This document shows positions 33,515 through 41,213 of a stretch of 44,024 nt of DNA, piece after piece (positions within the stretch are counted from its first letter, which is position 1; each line of letters begins with the position of its first letter). A program made the position numbers and the translations under genes. Origin of the DNA: Gammaproteobacteria bacterium UBA7803 (GTDB lineage Bacteria > Pseudomonadota > Gammaproteobacteria > Pseudomonadales > Azotimanducaceae); NCBI GenBank assembly GCA_002480525.1, contig DLCH01000002.1, positions 1 through 44,024 of the forward strand. Reading direction: 5' to 3'. The notes beneath the pieces were generated by a model. That model was not told the origin of the DNA and ran no database searches. It saw only the letters and a program-made list of their open reading frames with translations.

Positions 33515-33721
33515 TCAGATGGAGCCGCGGCCGTAGGTGCTCTGGGGCCGCTTCGGCGGATCGGCGCGGAAGTCCTTCGGCACTTCCTCCACGTTGCCAC
33601 CCTGGGCGAGAAACGCTTCGACGTCGGCGGCAAGCCGGTTGCGCACCGGCTCCCGGGCCTGAATGCTGTGCACGTCGGATTCCAGGGTTTCCAGGGATTC
33701 AACTTCAGCAATGTCGCTCAC
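33515..33721 (-). CDS. sutA: SutA-like RNA polymerase-binding small protein
   Basis: A 68-residue protein whose C-terminal half matches the conserved part of Pseudomonas aeruginosa SutA: DVEAFLAQGGNVEEVPKDF then ADPPKRPQSTYGRGSI, where SutA has EEFLARGGKVQEI and ADPPKKPDSKYGSRPI. SutA binds RNA polymerase and supports transcription during slow growth. P. aeruginosa SutA is about 105 residues with a long acidic N-terminus; here that tail is much shorter, though still acidic. The GTG at 33721 is preceded by GAGAGA. The neighbourhood supports the call: Pseudomonas sutA is also next to amtB-glnK. Confidence 0.82.
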   Translation of the reverse strand: MSDIAEVESLETLESDVHSIQAREPVRNRLAADVEAFLAQGGNVEEVPKDFRADPPKRPQSTYGRGSI

Positions 33722-33751
33722 GGTCGGGTCTCTCGCAGTAAGGTCCACCCA

Positions 33752-33779
33752 GTTATAGAACAGGATCGCGAGACCGCAA
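33752..33779 (-). promoter_or_regulatory. Candidate promoter of sutA
   Basis: Minus strand TTGCGG (33779-33774), 16 bases, TATAAC (33757-33752); the leader to the GTG at 33721 would be about 25 bases. Confidence 0.45.
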
Positions 33780-33815
33780 GCGGCGGGGTCGCAGCGCCCG
33801 GCGGTGCGGGGCGTG

Positions 33816-34520
33816 TCAGGGCAGCGGCAGCGCCAAATACCAGGCTGCAACCCCGCGCCACCAGGCCGAGCCGGTGATCAGGAAGTTGGGTATCTGCAGC
33901 AGCAGGAACACGCCGAGCATGGCCGGATACACCTTCAGGCGCCATTCCCGGCGGAAGTCCGCGGCTATCAGCGCGACCAGCGCCAGGTCCGTCACCGTGT
34001 AGGTGACGACCTGCAGCAGCACCATCGAGCCGGGTTCCCAGAGGTAGAAGAACACGACCCGCGCCAGGATCGGGTCGATCATCACCAGGGCCGTGCAGAT
34101 CATGAAACGCGCATGGACGGCGGGGCGGCGCCGGTTGTAGATCGCCAGCGCGTAGCAGAGCGAGAACGCCACCAGAAGCTGCATCTGCAGATAGAAGATG
34201 TACGGCCGCGGCGGCACCAGGCCGTCCCGCTCCAGGGTGGCGTGGGCGAAGCTCATGGTGGTGAAGATCACCAGCGGCACGATGACGAAGGAGCTCCTGC
34301 CGACGAGCCGGTGCAGGTCGCGACGGCCGCTGCGGATCAGCCAGGCCTGGGAGATGAGCAGGAGCAGCCAGGCCGACATGGCGAGCCCGTGGGCGTGGGC
34401 GTGCGCCGGCGCTTCACGGAAGATCGAGAAATAGGTCGGCCAGAACGCCACCAGCGTGCCCAGGGCCAGCAGCAGAAGATAGAAGACGCTGTTGTGGTAC
34501 TGGTCGCGGAACTGCTGCAT
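33816..34520 (-). CDS. Polytopic membrane protein of unknown function
   Basis: A 234-residue protein with about seven hydrophobic helices. A His-rich stretch, EAPAHAHAHG (about 36-45), lies at the start of helix 2, and LHRLVGRSSF follows it, reminiscent of the HR..GR pattern in DUF2306-type haem-like membrane proteins; the match is weak and no firm family call is made. Histidines at membrane edges could bind haem or metal. The ATG at 34520 has a good GGAGGGG upstream. It lies downstream of the amtB terminator on the same strand, so it is likely transcribed separately. Confidence 0.7.
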   Translation of the reverse strand: MQQFRDQYHNSVFYLLLLALGTLVAFWPTYFSIFREAPAHAHAHGLAMSAWLLLLISQAWLIRSGRRDLHRLVGRSSFVIVPLVIFTTMSFAHATLERDGLVPPRPYIFYLQMQLLVAFSLCYALAIYNRRRPAVHARFMICTALVMIDPILARVVFFYLWEPGSMVLLQVVTYTVTDLALVALIAADFRREWRLKVYPAMLGVFLLLQIPNFLITGSAWWRGVAAWYLALPLP

Positions 34521-34604
34521 CGGCCCCTCCTTCCGTGCAGTCCCGGCCCATACTGACACAGGCGGGCGCGCCAGGACAGCAAGCGGATCGACGGGCCGGG
34601 TACG

Positions 34605-34634
34605 AAAAAACGGGGGCGCCGCAGCGCCCCCGTT
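34605..34634 (-). terminator. Intrinsic terminator of amtB
   Basis: On the minus strand an 11-base stem, AACGGGGGCGC/GCGCCCCCGTT with loop TGCG, runs into six U residues. It starts 25 bases after the amtB stop. Confidence 0.93.
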
Positions 34635-34658
34635 CGAAGGACCGATCCGGAGCGTCGA

Positions 34659-35906
34659 TCAGGTCGACTTGATGAACTCCGGATAGGCCTCGAGTCCGCA
34701 CTCGGTGAGGTCCGTGCCCTCGTATTCTTCTTCTTCCGAGATGCGGATGCCCATGACGGCCTTGAGGATGCCCCAGACGATCAGGCTCGCGCCGAAGGTC
34801 CAGCCGAAGATCCCCAGGATGCCGATGAGCTGACCACCGATGGTGGCGTCGCCGTTCGACAGCAGCACCGCGAGGATGCCCCAGATGCCGGCCACGCCGT
34901 GGACGGAGATGGCACCGACCGGGTCGTCGATCTTGAGCTTGTCGAACATCACGATCGACAGCACCACGATGACGCCGCCGATGGCGCCCACCAGCACCGC
35001 GAGCTGAGCGGTCGGGGACAGCGGATCCGCCGTGATCGACACCAATCCTGCCAGGGCCCCGTTGAGTGCCATGGTGAGATCGGCCTTGCCGAACATGATC
35101 TTGGCGAGGATCAGCGCCGCCACCAGACCGCCGCAGGCGGCGATGTTGGTGTTGACGAACACCTGGGCCACTGCGTTCGCTTCCTCGATGTTCGAAGTCT
35201 TGAGCTCCGAACCGCCGTTGAAGCCGAACCAGCCGAACCACAGGATGAACATGCCCAGCGTCGCCAGCGGCATGTTCGCGCCGGGGATGGCGTTCACCTG
35301 CCCGTCGGGACCGTACTTGCCCTTCCGCGGGCCGAGCAGCAGCACACCGGCCAGCGCCGCGGCGGCGCCGCACATGTGCACGATGCCCGAGCCGGCGAAG
35401 TCGGAGTAACCGGCAGCCGAGATCCAGCCGCCACCCCAGGTCCACATGCCCTGGAGCGGGTAGATCAGGCCGGTCATGACGACCGCGAATGCCAGGAAGG
35501 CCCACAGCTTCATCCGCTCGGCGACGGCGCCGGAGACGATGGACATGGCGGTCGCCACGAACACCACCTGGAAGAAGTAGTCGGAGCGTGCCGAGTAGTA
35601 GGTGTCACCGCCGGAGGCCAGGGTGTCTTCCACCGTGTTCTCCGCGCCGATCCACAGACCGAGATCCGGCATGATGCCGCCTTCCACGGCGCCGATATAC
35701 ATGATGTAGTACCCGCAGATCAGGTACATGATGCAGGCGATCGAGAACAGGGCGACGTTCTTCAAGAGAATCTCCGCCGTGTTCTTCGACCGCACGAGAC
35801 CCGCTTCGAGCATGGCGAAACCGGGTGCCATGAACATCACGAGCGCGCCCATCACCAGGAAGTAGAAGGTGTCGAGGGCGTAGTTTGTCTGAATCAGATC
35901 TTCCAC
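34659..35906 (-). CDS. amtB: Ammonium transporter
   Basis: The 415-residue inner-membrane channel has eleven predicted helices. It shows GFAMLEAGLVRSKNTAEILLKN (about 29-50), the pore histidines in GSGIVHMCGAAAAL and ISVHGVAGIWGIL, and the aromatic gate region around WTWGGGW. There is no cleavable signal peptide. The short acidic C-terminal tail (EEEEYEGTDL onward) is where GlnK docks. It is the last gene of the porin-glnK-amtB unit, 78 bases after glnK, with a terminator directly downstream. Confidence 0.96.
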   Translation of the reverse strand: MEDLIQTNYALDTFYFLVMGALVMFMAPGFAMLEAGLVRSKNTAEILLKNVALFSIACIMYLICGYYIMYIGAVEGGIMPDLGLWIGAENTVEDTLASGGDTYYSARSDYFFQVVFVATAMSIVSGAVAERMKLWAFLAFAVVMTGLIYPLQGMWTWGGGWISAAGYSDFAGSGIVHMCGAAAALAGVLLLGPRKGKYGPDGQVNAIPGANMPLATLGMFILWFGWFGFNGGSELKTSNIEEANAVAQVFVNTNIAACGGLVAALILAKIMFGKADLTMALNGALAGLVSITADPLSPTAQLAVLVGAIGGVIVVLSIVMFDKLKIDDPVGAISVHGVAGIWGILAVLLSNGDATIGGQLIGILGIFGWTFGASLIVWGILKAVMGIRISEEEEYEGTDLTECGLEAYPEFIKST

Positions 35907-35984
35907 AATCTTTTCTCCTTTAGCTCGCCCGGGGCCGGCCGGACTCCCGACCAGCTCTGCCGCGGGCGCTGTCCGACGGGGCCG

Positions 35985-36323
35985 TTAAACGGCGTCCGCG
36001 CCGGTTTCTCCGGTGCGGATGCGCACGACCTCGTCGAGGGCGGTTACGAAGATCTTGCCGTCCCCCACCTTGCCGGTGTTCGCCGATTTGGTGATGGTCT
36101 CGATCACCTGGTCGAGCAGACCGTCGTCCACGGCGACCTCGACCTTCACCTTCGGCAGAAAGTCCACGACGTACTCGGCTCCGCGATACAGTTCGGTATG
36201 GCCTTTCTGGCGGCCGAAGCCTTTCACTTCGGTCACCGTCATGCCCTGCACGCCGATGTCCGAGAGCGCCTCGCGGACGTCGTCGAGCTTGAAGGGCTTG
36301 ATGATGGCTGTTACCAGTTTCAT
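35985..36323 (-). CDS. glnK: P-II nitrogen regulatory protein GlnK
   Basis: The 112-residue P-II protein closely matches enteric GlnB/GlnK: KPFKLDDVREAL, GMTVTEVKGFGRQKGHTELYRGAEY with uridylylation Tyr51 in the T-loop, and TGKVGDGKIFV (B-loop). It senses ATP/ADP and 2-oxoglutarate and blocks AmtB when nitrogen is ample. AAGGAG precedes the ATG. The 103 bases between the porin stop and this ATG hold a small hairpin (GTCCGT-TAATC-ACGGAC, 36365-36381) without a U tract, so read-through from the sigma-54 promoter is likely. Confidence 0.96.
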   Translation of the reverse strand: MKLVTAIIKPFKLDDVREALSDIGVQGMTVTEVKGFGRQKGHTELYRGAEYVVDFLPKVKVEVAVDDGLLDQVIETITKSANTGKVGDGKIFVTALDEVVRIRTGETGADAV

Positions 36324-36426
36324 GCTGTTTCTCCTTACGAATCAGGGTGCACGAGTGCCCGTGGGTCCGTTAATCACGGACGGGCGGATCCTGTGGAAGA
36401 TCTGTGCACCCCGGATTCTCTCTTAA

Positions 36427-37143
36427 TCAAAGGCTTTTCGACAGCGAGAGGATCGGACGCAGCTCGCACAGCTTGTCGCAGCCATCACTGCCGTCGGCGT
36501 CGGTGCCGACGATGCCGATGCCGATGTCCACACCGTGGAAGGGCATGGTGTAGGTCACGCCGTAGTCGATCACTTCCTCGTCGCCGAACGCCGAAACCCA
36601 GTCGTCGGAGCTGTTGTCGTCCACCGAGGACAGGCCGACGTGGAAGTCCAGGGACGCCTCGTTGGGCAGGCCCAGGCTGTACTGCACGTAGGGGTAGAAC
36701 CAGGAGACGTCGTCCAGCGCGAAGTACTCGTTGGAGTAGATCAGGCCGACGGTGAAGTCGGCGAAGGACAGGGAGGCGCCGAACTCGTTGTAGTCGAGAT
36801 CGCTGCCGCCGCCCGGGTACTCGAAGCGCACGTAGTTGACGTCGTAGCTCAGGTTCTCGTTGATCTCACCGGCGTAGCCGATGTAGAGGTCCAGCTCCTG
36901 GCTGACTTCGCCGAACTCCACGTTCGACGACCAGGTGCCGATGTAGAGGCCGCTGTCGAAGGCGACGTCGAAGCCGCCCTGAATGGCGCCTTCCCGGTCG
37001 GTCTGGGACACGCCGCGGAAACTGTAGTCGGTAGCCAGGGTGACGTTGGCAGAGACTTCCGCCCCGTGGGCAGCCCCCATACCCCCCAGCAGCACCGCAC
37101 CCGCCGCAGCGGATTTCCATGCTGAAACGAATTTCTTGTTCAT
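36427..37143 (-). CDS. TorF-family putative outer-membrane porin
   Basis: The 238-residue protein has a Sec signal peptide (1-28, cleavage after AAHGA) followed by amphipathic beta strands ending in an aromatic- and serine-rich strand (RPILSLSKSL). The family marker is VTLATDYSFRGVSQTDREGAIQGGFD at about 34-59. This matches the TorF/Gcw_chp proteins. They are predicted 12-strand or similar beta barrels with no settled substrate. A Cys pair, GCDKLC, sits in a late loop. It heads the glnK-amtB gene string behind a sigma-54 promoter and an NtrC-like site, suggesting outer-membrane passage of a nitrogen source under starvation; this is inference. Confidence 0.87.
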   Translation of the reverse strand: MNKKFVSAWKSAAAGAVLLGGMGAAHGAEVSANVTLATDYSFRGVSQTDREGAIQGGFDVAFDSGLYIGTWSSNVEFGEVSQELDLYIGYAGEINENLSYDVNYVRFEYPGGGSDLDYNEFGASLSFADFTVGLIYSNEYFALDDVSWFYPYVQYSLGLPNEASLDFHVGLSSVDDNSSDDWVSAFGDEEVIDYGVTYTMPFHGVDIGIGIVGTDADGSDGCDKLCELRPILSLSKSL

Positions 37144-37230
37144 CGAGATTTCCTCTCTATCCGTATATGTATGCCTGTCGTCACGGCCAGCGACCGCTGC
37201 CTTGCGGTCTTGCCACCGTCGCGCCTTGAA

Positions 37231-37247
37231 TGGCAGTTTCCGTGCCA
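37231..37247 (-). promoter_or_regulatory. Sigma-54 promoter of porin-glnK-amtB
   Basis: The minus strand reads TGGCACGGAAACTGCC against the consensus TGGCACG-N4-TTGCW. The GG and GC dinucleotides are exactly spaced, with only the first and last bases of the -12 box off. Transcription would start near 37221, leaving about 78 bases before the porin ATG. Confidence 0.85.
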
Positions 37248-37329
37248 GAAAAATATTTCTTTTGAAAACATGGATTTATGGCGATCCAGGACGAATTCAC
37301 ACGGAAATGGGGCACGAACGCCCCGCATC

Positions 37330-37345
37330 GGTGCGCCAGAGCACC
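37330..37345. promoter_or_regulatory. Accessory inverted half-sites beside the NtrC site
   Basis: GGTGC-GCCAGA-GCACC carries the same half-sites as the NtrC site but in the opposite arrangement. It may be a degenerate second enhancer or chance. Confidence 0.35.
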
Positions 37346-37352
37346 GTTCGAC

Positions 37353-37367
37353 GCACCGATTCGGTGC
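37353..37367. promoter_or_regulatory. NtrC-type enhancer site
   Basis: GCACC-GATTC-GGTGC matches the GCACC-N5-GGTGC core of NtrC sites, in a 17-base palindrome (37352-37368). It lies about 107 bases upstream of the -24 box, the usual place for an activator of sigma-54 polymerase. The 364-base gap 37144-37507 holds this site, the sigma-54 promoter, an AT-rich stretch (37249-37285) and no gene. Confidence 0.8.
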
Positions 37368-37507
37368 GCTGCTTCCGGCTACGGGGCCGACCGCCGAATT
37401 CGTGCACCAGAGGTGACGGCGCACCCGCCGGCGGGGCGAACTCGCCTGGCCGGCGCCCGCGGCGCGCCGTACCATCCCGGGCAATCACCGTCTCGGATGT
37501 ACCCGTC

Positions 37508-37753
37508 ATGAATCAGGAAGCCCTCATCAGCGACGTGGTCGGCCGGCTCCGCCAGGCCCTCGGCGGCCTGCTGCCCGGCGGCAGCGCGGATGCGGTCCTC
37601 GACCAGGCCCGGGCGGCCCTGCGCCAGGCCCTCGACGACGTCGACCTGGTGCCCCGCCGCGAGCTCGAGGGTCACCTCGACGCCCTGGAATCGCTGCGCC
37701 GCACCGTGGAGGACCTGGAGCGCCGGATCCGCGAGCTGGAAACCGACGGCTGA
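37508..37753 (+). CDS. ubiK: UbiK (YqiC) ubiquinone-biosynthesis accessory factor
   Basis: The 81-residue protein of the BMFP family has an N-terminal amphipathic helix (about 3-25; ALISDVVGRLRQALG) and a C-terminal coiled coil (about 47-80; LVPRRELEGHLDALESLRRTVEDLERRIRELE). UbiK forms a trimer or heteromer with UbiJ, binds lipid and helps aerobic coenzyme Q synthesis. The motif LVxRxEFD, usual at the coil start, reads LVPRRELE. It is followed by comM and divergent from the nitrogen operon, as in Pseudomonas. Confidence 0.92.
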   Translation: MNQEALISDVVGRLRQALGGLLPGGSADAVLDQARAALRQALDDVDLVPRRELEGHLDALESLRRTVEDLERRIRELETDG

Positions 37754-37768
37754 CGCGCAGGCCGCGGG

Positions 37769-39337
37769 GTGAGCGCCGCTGCGCCGACCGGCAACCAGAC
37801 CGCGAGCCGCGCCCTGGTGGGCATGGAGGCGCCGGCGGTGACGGTGGAGACCCACCTGCCGGGCGGCCTGCCCGGCTTCACCCTGGTCGGCATGCCGGAG
37901 ACGGCGGTCCGGGAAGCCAGGGACCGGGTCAAGAGCGCCATCCAGAACTGCGGGTTCGACTACCCCCAGGGCCGGATCGTGGTGAACCTCGCGCCGGCGG
38001 AGCTGGTGAAGGAGGGCGCCCGGTTCGATCTGCCCATCGCGGTGAGCATCCTGCGGGCGACCCGCCAGCTTCCCGCCGCGCCGCCGGGGACGGCGGGTGG
38101 CGATCTGGAGTTCATCGGCGAGCTGGGACTGTACGGGGAGGTTCGCGCGACCCGGGGCTGCCTGTGCGCCGCCCTCACGCTCAACCGGGAGGGGCCGGCG
38201 CAACGCCGGCTGGTGGTGCCGGCCGCCAATGCGGGCGAGCTCGGCGTGGGGCCGGGGGCCAGGCTGCTGCTGGCCGACCACCTGACGTCGGTGGCGGACT
38301 TTCTGCGGGCCCCGGATTCGGCGCCGCTGCCGTCGCCGCCGGCCGCCGCGGCCCCGGAGTCCGCCGCCGGGCCGGACATCGACGACGTGCTCGGTCAGCA
38401 CGCCGCGAAACGCGCCCTCACCATCGCCGCCGCCGGCGGGCACCACCTGCTCATGGTCGGGCCGCCCGGCACCGGCAAGACCATGCTGGCGCGCCGACTG
38501 AGCCAGCTCCTGCCGGACCTCGACGGCGAACGTGTCATGGAGGTGGCGGCCGCCTACTCGGCCGCGGGGCTGCCGGCGCCGCCGGGCGCCCGTCCGCCCT
38601 TCCGGGACCCCCACCACTCGGCGTCGCCCCCGGCGCTGGTCGGCGGCGGCCGGCACGCCCTGCCCGGCGAGATCTCGCTGGCGCACCGCGGAGTGCTGTT
38701 CCTCGACGAGTTGCCGCACTTCAAGCCGAGCGCGCTGGACCTGCTGCGCGAGCCGCTGGAATCCCGGGTGGTCAGCATCGCCCGGGCGGGCTACCGGGTC
38801 CGCTTTCCCGCGGCCTTTCAGCTCGTCGCGGCGATGAACCCCTGCCCCGCGGGGCGAGTCTGCACCGAACACACCTGCCGCTGCCTGCCGGACCAGGTTC
38901 GCCGGTACCAGGCCCGGGTGTCGGGGCCGCTGCTCGACCGCATCGACCTGCACGTGCCCGTGCCGCCGCTGCCGGAGCACCTGATGACCGCCACCGCCGA
39001 CGGCGCCGGCCCCTCGGGCGCCGATGCCCGGCGGGCGGTCCAGGCGGCGCGGCGCCGTCAGTACGACCGTCAGGGCTGCCTGAACGCCGATCTGGCGGGC
39101 CGGCGCGCCATCGAGGTGGCCGGGCTGTCGACCGAGGCGAGGCGTCTGCTGGAGCGGGCTGCCGGCCGGTTCCAGCTATCGGCCCGGGGCGCGCACCGCG
39201 TGCTGCGGTCGGCGCGCAGCATCGCCGACCTGGACGGCGCAGCCAGGGTGGACGGCCCGCACCTGGGGGAGGCGTTGGGTTTTCGGGCCCTGGACTGGGA
39301 CGACGGCCTGAGCGCCGCCGTGGGCAGGACGCCCTGA
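37769..39337 (+). CDS. comM: ComM (YifB) AAA+ branch-migration helicase
   Basis: The 522-residue protein of the magnesium-chelatase-like family has an N-terminal Lon-protease-like domain (about 15-190; LPGFTLVGMPETAVREARDRVKSA). The AAA+ core has Walker A GPPGTGKT (231-238), Walker B VLFLDELPHF and FRDPHHSAS. A cysteine cluster, NPCPAGRVC then CRC, occurs in the sensor region, and the C-terminal Mg_chelatase C domain ends about 500. In Vibrio ComM drives branch migration during natural transformation; in non-competent bacteria its role is unclear. The GTG start at 37769 follows the ubiK stop by 15 bases. Confidence 0.94.
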   Translation: MSAAAPTGNQTASRALVGMEAPAVTVETHLPGGLPGFTLVGMPETAVREARDRVKSAIQNCGFDYPQGRIVVNLAPAELVKEGARFDLPIAVSILRATRQLPAAPPGTAGGDLEFIGELGLYGEVRATRGCLCAALTLNREGPAQRRLVVPAANAGELGVGPGARLLLADHLTSVADFLRAPDSAPLPSPPAAAAPESAAGPDIDDVLGQHAAKRALTIAAAGGHHLLMVGPPGTGKTMLARRLSQLLPDLDGERVMEVAAAYSAAGLPAPPGARPPFRDPHHSASPPALVGGGRHALPGEISLAHRGVLFLDELPHFKPSALDLLREPLESRVVSIARAGYRVRFPAAFQLVAAMNPCPAGRVCTEHTCRCLPDQVRRYQARVSGPLLDRIDLHVPVPPLPEHLMTATADGAGPSGADARRAVQAARRRQYDRQGCLNADLAGRRAIEVAGLSTEARRLLERAAGRFQLSARGAHRVLRSARSIADLDGAARVDGPHLGEALGFRALDWDDGLSAAVGRTP

Positions 39338-39362
39338 CCGGCCCCTGACTACGGCCCGGCGA

Positions 39363-39384
39363 CGGCGCGCGGAGCCGCGCGCCG
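39363..39384. terminator. Hairpin between convergent comM and cytochrome c5
   Basis: CGGCGCGCGG-AG-CCGCGCGCCG is a perfect 10-base inverted repeat in the 64-base gap. No U tract is present, so it could stop transcription weakly in either direction or act as an mRNA end. Confidence 0.45.
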
Positions 39385-39401
39385 CGGTGAACGTGGGCGG
39401 C

Positions 39402-39833
39402 TTACTGAGCCTGGTCGACGATGTAGTCGAGGGCGGCCCGCAGCTCGTCGTCGGAGCAGCCCATGCAGGTGCCCTTGGCGGGCATCGCGTTGAAGCCGTT
39501 CAGGGTGTGATCCCAGAGGGTATCCATGCCCTTGGCCACCCGCGGCTCCCAGGCGGGCACGTCGCCGAGCTTGGGCGCGCCGGCCACGCCGATGTTGTGG
39601 CAGGTGCCGCAGAACTGGTTGTAGACCTGCTCGCCGGACATCGCACCGCCGCTGCTGGCCATCGCCGCGCCCGCGGCGCCGCCGCCGCAGTCGTCACCCG
39701 CACGGCAGAGCTCGCCGAACGGCTCGAGGCGCTCGCGGATCTCGTCGTCCGTGCCCGGCGGCACCCGATCCGCCGCGGCGGCGGCGGCCCACGACACCAT
39801 CACGAGACCCAGCAGGAACTTGGCAGATTTCAC
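39402..39833 (-). CDS. Cytochrome c5-type periplasmic cytochrome
   Basis: The 143-residue precursor has a signal peptide (1-21, cut before ADRVPPG). The haem is bound by Cys75, Cys78 and His79 (FCGTCHNIG), with Met117 as sixth ligand in NAMPAKGTCMGCSDDEL. Cys123 and Cys126 form the disulfide typical of cytochrome c5. The N-terminal Gly/Ala-rich linker has an extra pair, CRAGDDC, as in several Pseudomonas relatives. It should carry electrons to terminal oxidases or reductases. I chose the GTG at 39833, which has GGAG ten bases upstream; longer starts give no better signal peptide. Confidence 0.88.
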   Translation of the reverse strand: MKSAKFLLGLVMVSWAAAAAADRVPPGTDDEIRERLEPFGELCRAGDDCGGGAAGAAMASSGGAMSGEQVYNQFCGTCHNIGVAGAPKLGDVPAWEPRVAKGMDTLWDHTLNGFNAMPAKGTCMGCSDDELRAALDYIVDQAQ

Positions 39834-39980
39834 GACGTTCACTCTCCAGTACTGCGGCCCGGAACCGGTCCGGGGACGCGATTGGCCCGGGGCCATTCGG
39901 CGCCGGGCGGAATATTGCGGCGCAAAATTATAGCGGCTGGGACGCGGACGGACAAAACGCCGGGGCCCGCCAGGCAGGGC

Positions 39981-41138
39981 TCAGCCGGTGGCGTCGAACA
40001 GCTCCCGGCCGATGAGCATCCGGCGGATCTCGCTGGTGCCGGCGCCGATCTCGTAGAGCTTGGCGTCGCGCAGCAGCCGGCCGGTGGGGTACTCGTTGAT
40101 GTAGCCGTTGCCCCCCAGCGCCTGGATGGCCTCCGACGCCATCCAGGTGGCCTTTTCCGCGGCGTAGAGGATGCAGCCCGCGGCGTCGAAGCGGCTGGTG
40201 CGGCCGGCATCGCAGGCCTGGGCCACCGCGTACACGTAGGCCCGGCAGGCGTTCATGGTGGCGTACATGTCCGCGACCTTGCCCTGCATGAGCTGGAAGG
40301 TGCCGATGGGCGCCCCGAACTGCTCGCGCTCGTGGACGTAGGGCATCACCGTGTCGAGGCAGGCCTGCATGATCCCCAGCGGCCCGGCGGCCAGCACGAC
40401 GCGCTCGTAGTCGAGCCCGCTCATGAGGATCTTCACCCCCTCACCGACCCGGCCGAGCACCTGGGTCTTCGGCACCGCGCAGTTCTCGAACACCAGCTCG
40501 CAGGTGTCCGAGCCGCGCATGCCGAGCTTGTCGAGCTTCTGGGCGGTGGAGAAGCCGGCCATGCCCCGCTCGATCAGGAACGCGGTGATGCCCTTGGACC
40601 CCAGCGACGGATCCACGGTCGCGTACACCACCAGCACGTCCGCCCCGGGACCGTTGGTGATCCACATCTTGTTACCGTTCAGCACGTAGTGATCGCCGTC
40701 GTCCTCGGCGCGCAGCTTCATGCTCACCACGTCCGAGCCGGCGCCGGGCTCGCTCATCGCCAGGGCGCCGAGATGCTCGCCGGAGATGAGCCGCGGCAGA
40801 TAGCGGCGCTTCTGCCCGTCGGTACCGTAGCGGCGGATCTGGTTGACGCACAGGTTCGAGTGGGCGCCGTAGGACAGCCCCACCGAGGCCGAGGCGCGGC
40901 TGATCTCCTCCATCGCCACGCAGTGGGCGAGGTAGCCGAGGCCGGCGCCGCCGAATTCCTCCTCGACGGTGATGCCGAGCAGGCCGAGCTCGCCGAGACG
41001 GGGCCACAGATCCCTGGGAAACGCGTTGCTGGCGTCGATCTCGGCGGCGCGCGGCGCGATCTCCCGGCGCGCGAAGTCCGCCACCGTGTCCCGCAGCATG
41101 TCCACGGTCTCGCCGAGTCCGAAGTCGAACTGAAACAT
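39981..41138 (-). CDS. ivd: Isovaleryl-CoA dehydrogenase
   Basis: The 385-residue acyl-CoA dehydrogenase matches human IVD closely through SGLDYERVVLAAGPLG (catalytic Glu245, in the helix position specific to IVD), FQLMQGKVADMYATMNACRAYVY and LGGNGYINEYPTGRLLRDAKLYEIGAGTSE. It also shows AMSEPGAGSDVVSM at the FAD site. It oxidises isovaleryl-CoA to 3-methylcrotonyl-CoA in leucine breakdown and hands electrons to ETF. In Pseudomonas (liuA) it lies in an operon with methylcrotonyl-CoA carboxylase; here a carboxylase alpha subunit follows on the same strand beyond an inverted antiporter gene. Confidence 0.96.
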   Translation of the reverse strand: MFQFDFGLGETVDMLRDTVADFARREIAPRAAEIDASNAFPRDLWPRLGELGLLGITVEEEFGGAGLGYLAHCVAMEEISRASASVGLSYGAHSNLCVNQIRRYGTDGQKRRYLPRLISGEHLGALAMSEPGAGSDVVSMKLRAEDDGDHYVLNGNKMWITNGPGADVLVVYATVDPSLGSKGITAFLIERGMAGFSTAQKLDKLGMRGSDTCELVFENCAVPKTQVLGRVGEGVKILMSGLDYERVVLAAGPLGIMQACLDTVMPYVHEREQFGAPIGTFQLMQGKVADMYATMNACRAYVYAVAQACDAGRTSRFDAAGCILYAAEKATWMASEAIQALGGNGYINEYPTGRLLRDAKLYEIGAGTSEIRRMLIGRELFDATG

Positions 41139-41213
41139 GATGCTCTCCAGTTGCGCGGAACGATATTGTACCGCTCAACGAACCGGACTTTGCCCGGACT
41201 GGAATGGCCGATC

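Noticed and set aside
36365..36381. Terminator between the porin and glnK
   Set aside because: The stem is only six bases, with no U tract on the minus strand; read-through is more likely.
36407..36415. Second DnaA box (TGTGGAAGA)
   Set aside because: It differs at two of nine positions from the consensus and stands alone.
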